A DNA stretch of 64,000 nt, from NCBI RefSeq assembly GCF_900110105.1, contig NZ_FOCL01000008.1, positions 124,001 to 188,000 of the forward strand, in the 5' to 3' direction. This document shows positions 61,679 through 64,000 of the stretch, piece by piece. Source of the stretch: Mucilaginibacter gossypiicola. Its GTDB lineage: Bacteria; Bacteroidota; Bacteroidia; Sphingobacteriales; Sphingobacteriaceae. The stretch's first letter is position 1. Each line of letters opens with the position of its first letter. The position numbers and the translations under genes were made by a program. The notes under the pieces are model-generated. The model saw nothing but the letters and a program-made list of their open reading frames with translations, did not search any database and was not told where the DNA came from.

Positions 61679-62647
61679 ATGAAGACCGAAAATGCAACCA
61701 TGACCATGGCACCTGCAAATGCCCATAAAGAAATACCCGGTAATCCATCAACGGCAAAATCAAGCCAGATTGGCCTGAACAAACGTGCCAACAACGAACC
61801 ATTAAAAGTGCTTACTGAGGCCGACTGGCAATTTTGGATAGACAACGGTTATGTGATCATCAAGAACGCTGTGCCTAAAATACAGGTTCAAAAACTGGCC
61901 GATTACCTGTGGCAATATGAAGCTAAAGATGCTAATGACATGGAAAGCTGGTATAAAAAGCCTAATGCGCAAATGCAAATGAGCGAATTGAACAACACCG
62001 GCATGGTTGAAATTTATAATCAGCAGTTTATGTGGGATAATCGCCAATACCCAAAAGTTCATGCGGCTTTTGCGGATATCTGGGGTACGGAGAAGTTATG
62101 GGTAACTATCGATAGGGCTAATCTTAATTTTCCGTTGCGCCCCGGATTTGAATATAAGGGGTTTATTCATTGGGATTATGATCCTGAAACCAAACCTCAA
62201 AATGTTCAGGGTGTGCTGGCCCTTGCCGATCAAACGGATGAAAACATGGGTGGCTTTCAATGCATCCCGGAATTATACCAAACTTACGATACCTGGAAAT
62301 TGACCCAGCCCGAAGACAGGGATCATTATAAACCAGATACCACCGGTTTTGAAACGGTAAAAGTAAAACTTGAGGCCGGTGATCTGCTCATATTTAACAG
62401 CCTGCAGCCGCATGGTATCCGCCCAAACACCAGTACAGATAAAGTGCGGATAGCTCAATATATATCGATGATGCCCGCGCAGGAAGATAATGAAGAGTTA
62501 AGGCAATGGCGCATCAACAGCTGGCAAAGCCGTGAAGCCATGCAAGGCTACGCCTTTCCCGGCGATCCGATGGAGCGTGAAAAGCAAAACCCCGTTGCTG
62601 AGCTTAGTGAGCTTGGTAAAAAGCTTTTGGGATTGGAGCGGTGGTAA
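61679..62647 (+). CDS. Phytanoyl-CoA dioxygenase (PhyH)-like protein
   Basis: About 322 residues from the ATG at 61679 (MKTENATMTM); a start at 61655 is possible but the added residues look unnatural. The non-haem iron facial triad is visible as FIHWDYDPE (HxD) and LQPHGIRPN (distal His plus the Arg for 2-oxoglutarate). It should hydroxylate an unknown small molecule or chain using Fe(II) and 2-oxoglutarate. It is divergent from the AraC regulator, a common regulator/target arrangement. Confidence 0.83.
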   Translation: MKTENATMTMAPANAHKEIPGNPSTAKSSQIGLNKRANNEPLKVLTEADWQFWIDNGYVIIKNAVPKIQVQKLADYLWQYEAKDANDMESWYKKPNAQMQMSELNNTGMVEIYNQQFMWDNRQYPKVHAAFADIWGTEKLWVTIDRANLNFPLRPGFEYKGFIHWDYDPETKPQNVQGVLALADQTDENMGGFQCIPELYQTYDTWKLTQPEDRDHYKPDTTGFETVKVKLEAGDLLIFNSLQPHGIRPNTSTDKVRIAQYISMMPAQEDNEELRQWRINSWQSREAMQGYAFPGDPMEREKQNPVAELSELGKKLLGLERW

Positions 62648-62653
62648 AATATT

Positions 62654-62801
62654 CCCAATGCGCGTGTCCTCTCGCGCATTTGCAAGCAAAGCAGTCGGCT
62701 GTGGGGACACGGCCTCCGGGAAGAAAATAATATATCCCGGATGTGCGTGTCTTCACGCACATTTGCTATGCAAGCCGGCCGTGAAGACACGGCCTTCGCG
62801 G
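62654..62801. repeat. Two tandem ~67-bp direct repeats with internal hairpins
   Basis: Unit 1 (62654-62720) and unit 2 (62736-62801) share CGTGTCCTC/TCTTC...CGCACATTTGC...GGACACGGCCT-type wording and each contains a small palindrome (GCGCGTG...CGCGC; GTGCGTG...CACGCAC). They lie 6 nt after the PhyH-like gene's stop and before the convergent cupin gene, so may serve as a terminator region. Confidence 0.7.
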
Positions 62802-62881
62802 CATAAACAAAAATAGCGATGGATAAAATCCATCGCTATTCAATATCATGACTTAAGACTGAAAACTTAAGACTTTCGACT

Positions 62882-63763
62882 TTAAAAAGGTTTCCCTGCA
62901 GCCAGTTCCCTATTGGCCCATTTAACAGCGAGGCCTTCACGGTATTTGGCATATTTGCCTTTGAACATCATTTTTAGTGCGCTGTCAACACCGCCTTTAA
63001 CGGCCAGGTTGTACAGACTTGCTGCTTTACGGCTTATACTTGCATCCCATGCACGAAGACTTAATGAGTATGAACCATCAACATATTTCATCCAGTGCCA
63101 GTAGCCTGTAGGCATAAACAGGGTATCACCATGTTCAAGGAAAACCTCAATGCCTTCCACGCCATCAAGCGCCGGGAATTTTTTAACATCAGGGTTTAGT
63201 ACATCATAATCCTCCAGAGCATAAGTAGCATTGGGGATACAGTACAGGCGGCGTTTCCACTTGTTTTCGAACAGGATCACATGTTTGCGTCCACCAAAGT
63301 GTGTATGGAAAATATGCGGAAGATCGATATCGTAATGTAAAAATGTAACCGAGTTTGAGCCGCCAAAAAACATGGCAGGCATGCTTTCTAAAAAACCGCC
63401 CATTAAATCCTTTGGCAATACAATATCATCCAAAAGCTGTGGTGCCTGTTTAAAGATGTTAAAGAAAAAAATCCTTAATTCGGTTGGCTTACTGCGGATA
63501 AGGTCGATATACTCATCAAAAGGCATTTCGGTTGCCGATGAATTAATGGGTTTTGACGGATCGGCCTTTGAGTTATCATATAGCGGCACTACTTTGTTGC
63601 CAACAACCTGTTTTAAATATTCTGGTGTCCATTTTTCGCGGGCAGGCCAGCTTTTGGTAAGCCCTTTGATAACCAGCGGTCGACGAGGGTCTAAATAATT
63701 CTTCTTAAAGTCTTCGGGAGAAATATTTTCAACCGTATCGATCGGGTTAAGAATGAAGCACAT
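62882..63763 (-). CDS. Cupin-like (JmjC-type) Fe(II)/2-oxoglutarate oxygenase
   Basis: A 293-residue cupin-like protein with the JmjC facial triad: FLHYDIDLPH gives HxD, the distal His is in MPTGYWHWMKYVDG, and the 2-oxoglutarate-binding Lys may be in GGRKHVILF. The Cupin_8-like family hydroxylates proteins or RNA; the target is unknown. The C-terminal helical tail (MFKGKYAKYREGLAVKWANRELAAGKPF) is similar to the tail of the partial gene at the window end, so the two are tandem paralogues. Confidence 0.85.
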   Translation of the reverse strand: MCFILNPIDTVENISPEDFKKNYLDPRRPLVIKGLTKSWPAREKWTPEYLKQVVGNKVVPLYDNSKADPSKPINSSATEMPFDEYIDLIRSKPTELRIFFFNIFKQAPQLLDDIVLPKDLMGGFLESMPAMFFGGSNSVTFLHYDIDLPHIFHTHFGGRKHVILFENKWKRRLYCIPNATYALEDYDVLNPDVKKFPALDGVEGIEVFLEHGDTLFMPTGYWHWMKYVDGSYSLSLRAWDASISRKAASLYNLAVKGGVDSALKMMFKGKYAKYREGLAVKWANRELAAGKPF

Positions 63764-63891
63764 ATATAGTTTTATTACTTTAGGGGAGTTACGCCAATTT
63801 TAAAATAAAGTTACAGTATTGTTTCTTACTTATTTAAAAGCATTCAAAATAACGAAATAAACCCCAAAGTAGTATAAATATATTCTCAATA

Positions 63892-64000
63892 TTATGGCTT
63901 GCCGGTAGCAAGGGCATTATGAGCACGTTTTATAGCCAGGTTTTCCTTCCAGTCCATATAGTCCTTTTTGAAGCGGGCTTTCATCATGTTATCAAACTTG
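63892..64000 (-). CDS. Cupin-like oxygenase paralogue, C-terminal fragment
   Basis: The last 35 codons of a minus-strand gene end in TAA at 63892; the rest is beyond the window. The visible residues (DNMMKARFKKDYMDWKE..., ending NALATGKP) line up with the tail of the cupin gene at 62882, including the closing GKP, so it is probably a tandem duplicate. It cannot be named beyond that. Confidence 0.6.
   Translation of the reverse strand, partial: KFDNMMKARFKKDYMDWKENLAIKRAHNALATGKP

Overview
The window looks like a chromosomal stretch from a Bacteroidota bacterium, most likely family Sphingobacteriaceae (Mucilaginibacter/Pedobacter-like; the genus is inference). The grounds are TAnnTTTG-type -7 boxes, no Shine-Dalgarno pattern before starts, Bacteroidota-restricted families (DUF4286, DUF4350, barrel-less TonB plug proteins, the ~320-aa tryptophan dioxygenase form), many lipoproteins, and intergenic repeats of the GTCATTGCGAG type. 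It is mostly ordinary core and housekeeping sequence. I saw no rRNA, tRNA, CRISPR array, insertion sequence or prophage.

Layout. 1-7.3 kb: a partial arginase-fold protein with eroded metal ligands, an extended SDR, a SerB phosphatase fused to a gutted SerA plus ACT domain, UspA, tryptophan 2,3-dioxygenase, branched-chain aminotransferase, a histidine-phosphatase lipoprotein and ClpS. 7.4-14 kb: a CBM9-like exported protein with an RGG-like tail and two tandem exported macroglobulin/TonB-plug proteins. 14.1-18.7 kb: dCTP deaminase, an overlapping PPTase-lipB-SGNH operon, and L-serine ammonia-lyase. 18.8-26.6 kb: small membrane proteins, then a divergent RDD / SpoIIM-DUF4129-DUF4350-MoxR-DUF58 cluster. 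26.8-37.5 kb: MscS channel, groES-groEL, a TPR protein, parC and parE (not adjacent). 37.6-46.2 kb: cytidine deaminase-SGNH pair, small exported proteins, and a ModE-like regulator followed by a TonB receptor, a di-haem peroxidase and a molybdopterin-fold protein. 46.3-52.5 kb: a TPR protein divergent from a catalytically dead S9 peptidase directly upstream of a sensor kinase and response regulator. 52.7-59.5 kb (minus strand): sugar kinase, VWA-MoxR pair, metallophosphoesterase, UbiA-like protein, methyltransferase. 59.6-64 kb: SnoaL-like protein, NMN adenylyltransferase-like protein, AraC regulator divergent from a phytanoyl-CoA dioxygenase-like protein, and two cupin-like oxygenase paralogues, the second cut by the window end.

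The strongest candidate for an undescribed system is 39.96-44.76 kb. A stand-alone ModE DNA-binding domain is encoded upstream of a TonB receptor whose promoter carries CGTTATA-N10-TATAACG, which matches the architecture of the E. coli ModE operator as I recall it. This suggests a molybdate- or tungstate-responsive outer-membrane uptake locus that also holds a di-haem peroxidase and a cysteine-less molybdopterin-fold protein. Second is the pseudo-peptidase/two-component operon (48.3-52.5 kb). Third is the SerB-deltaSerA-ACT fusion.

Repeats. Six copies of a GTCATTGCGAG...CTCGCAATGAC element lie 18-68 nt 3' of stop codons. Several other palindromic families, and imperfect hairpins built from locus-specific word repeats, fill most other 3' spaces, including the groES-groEL gap.
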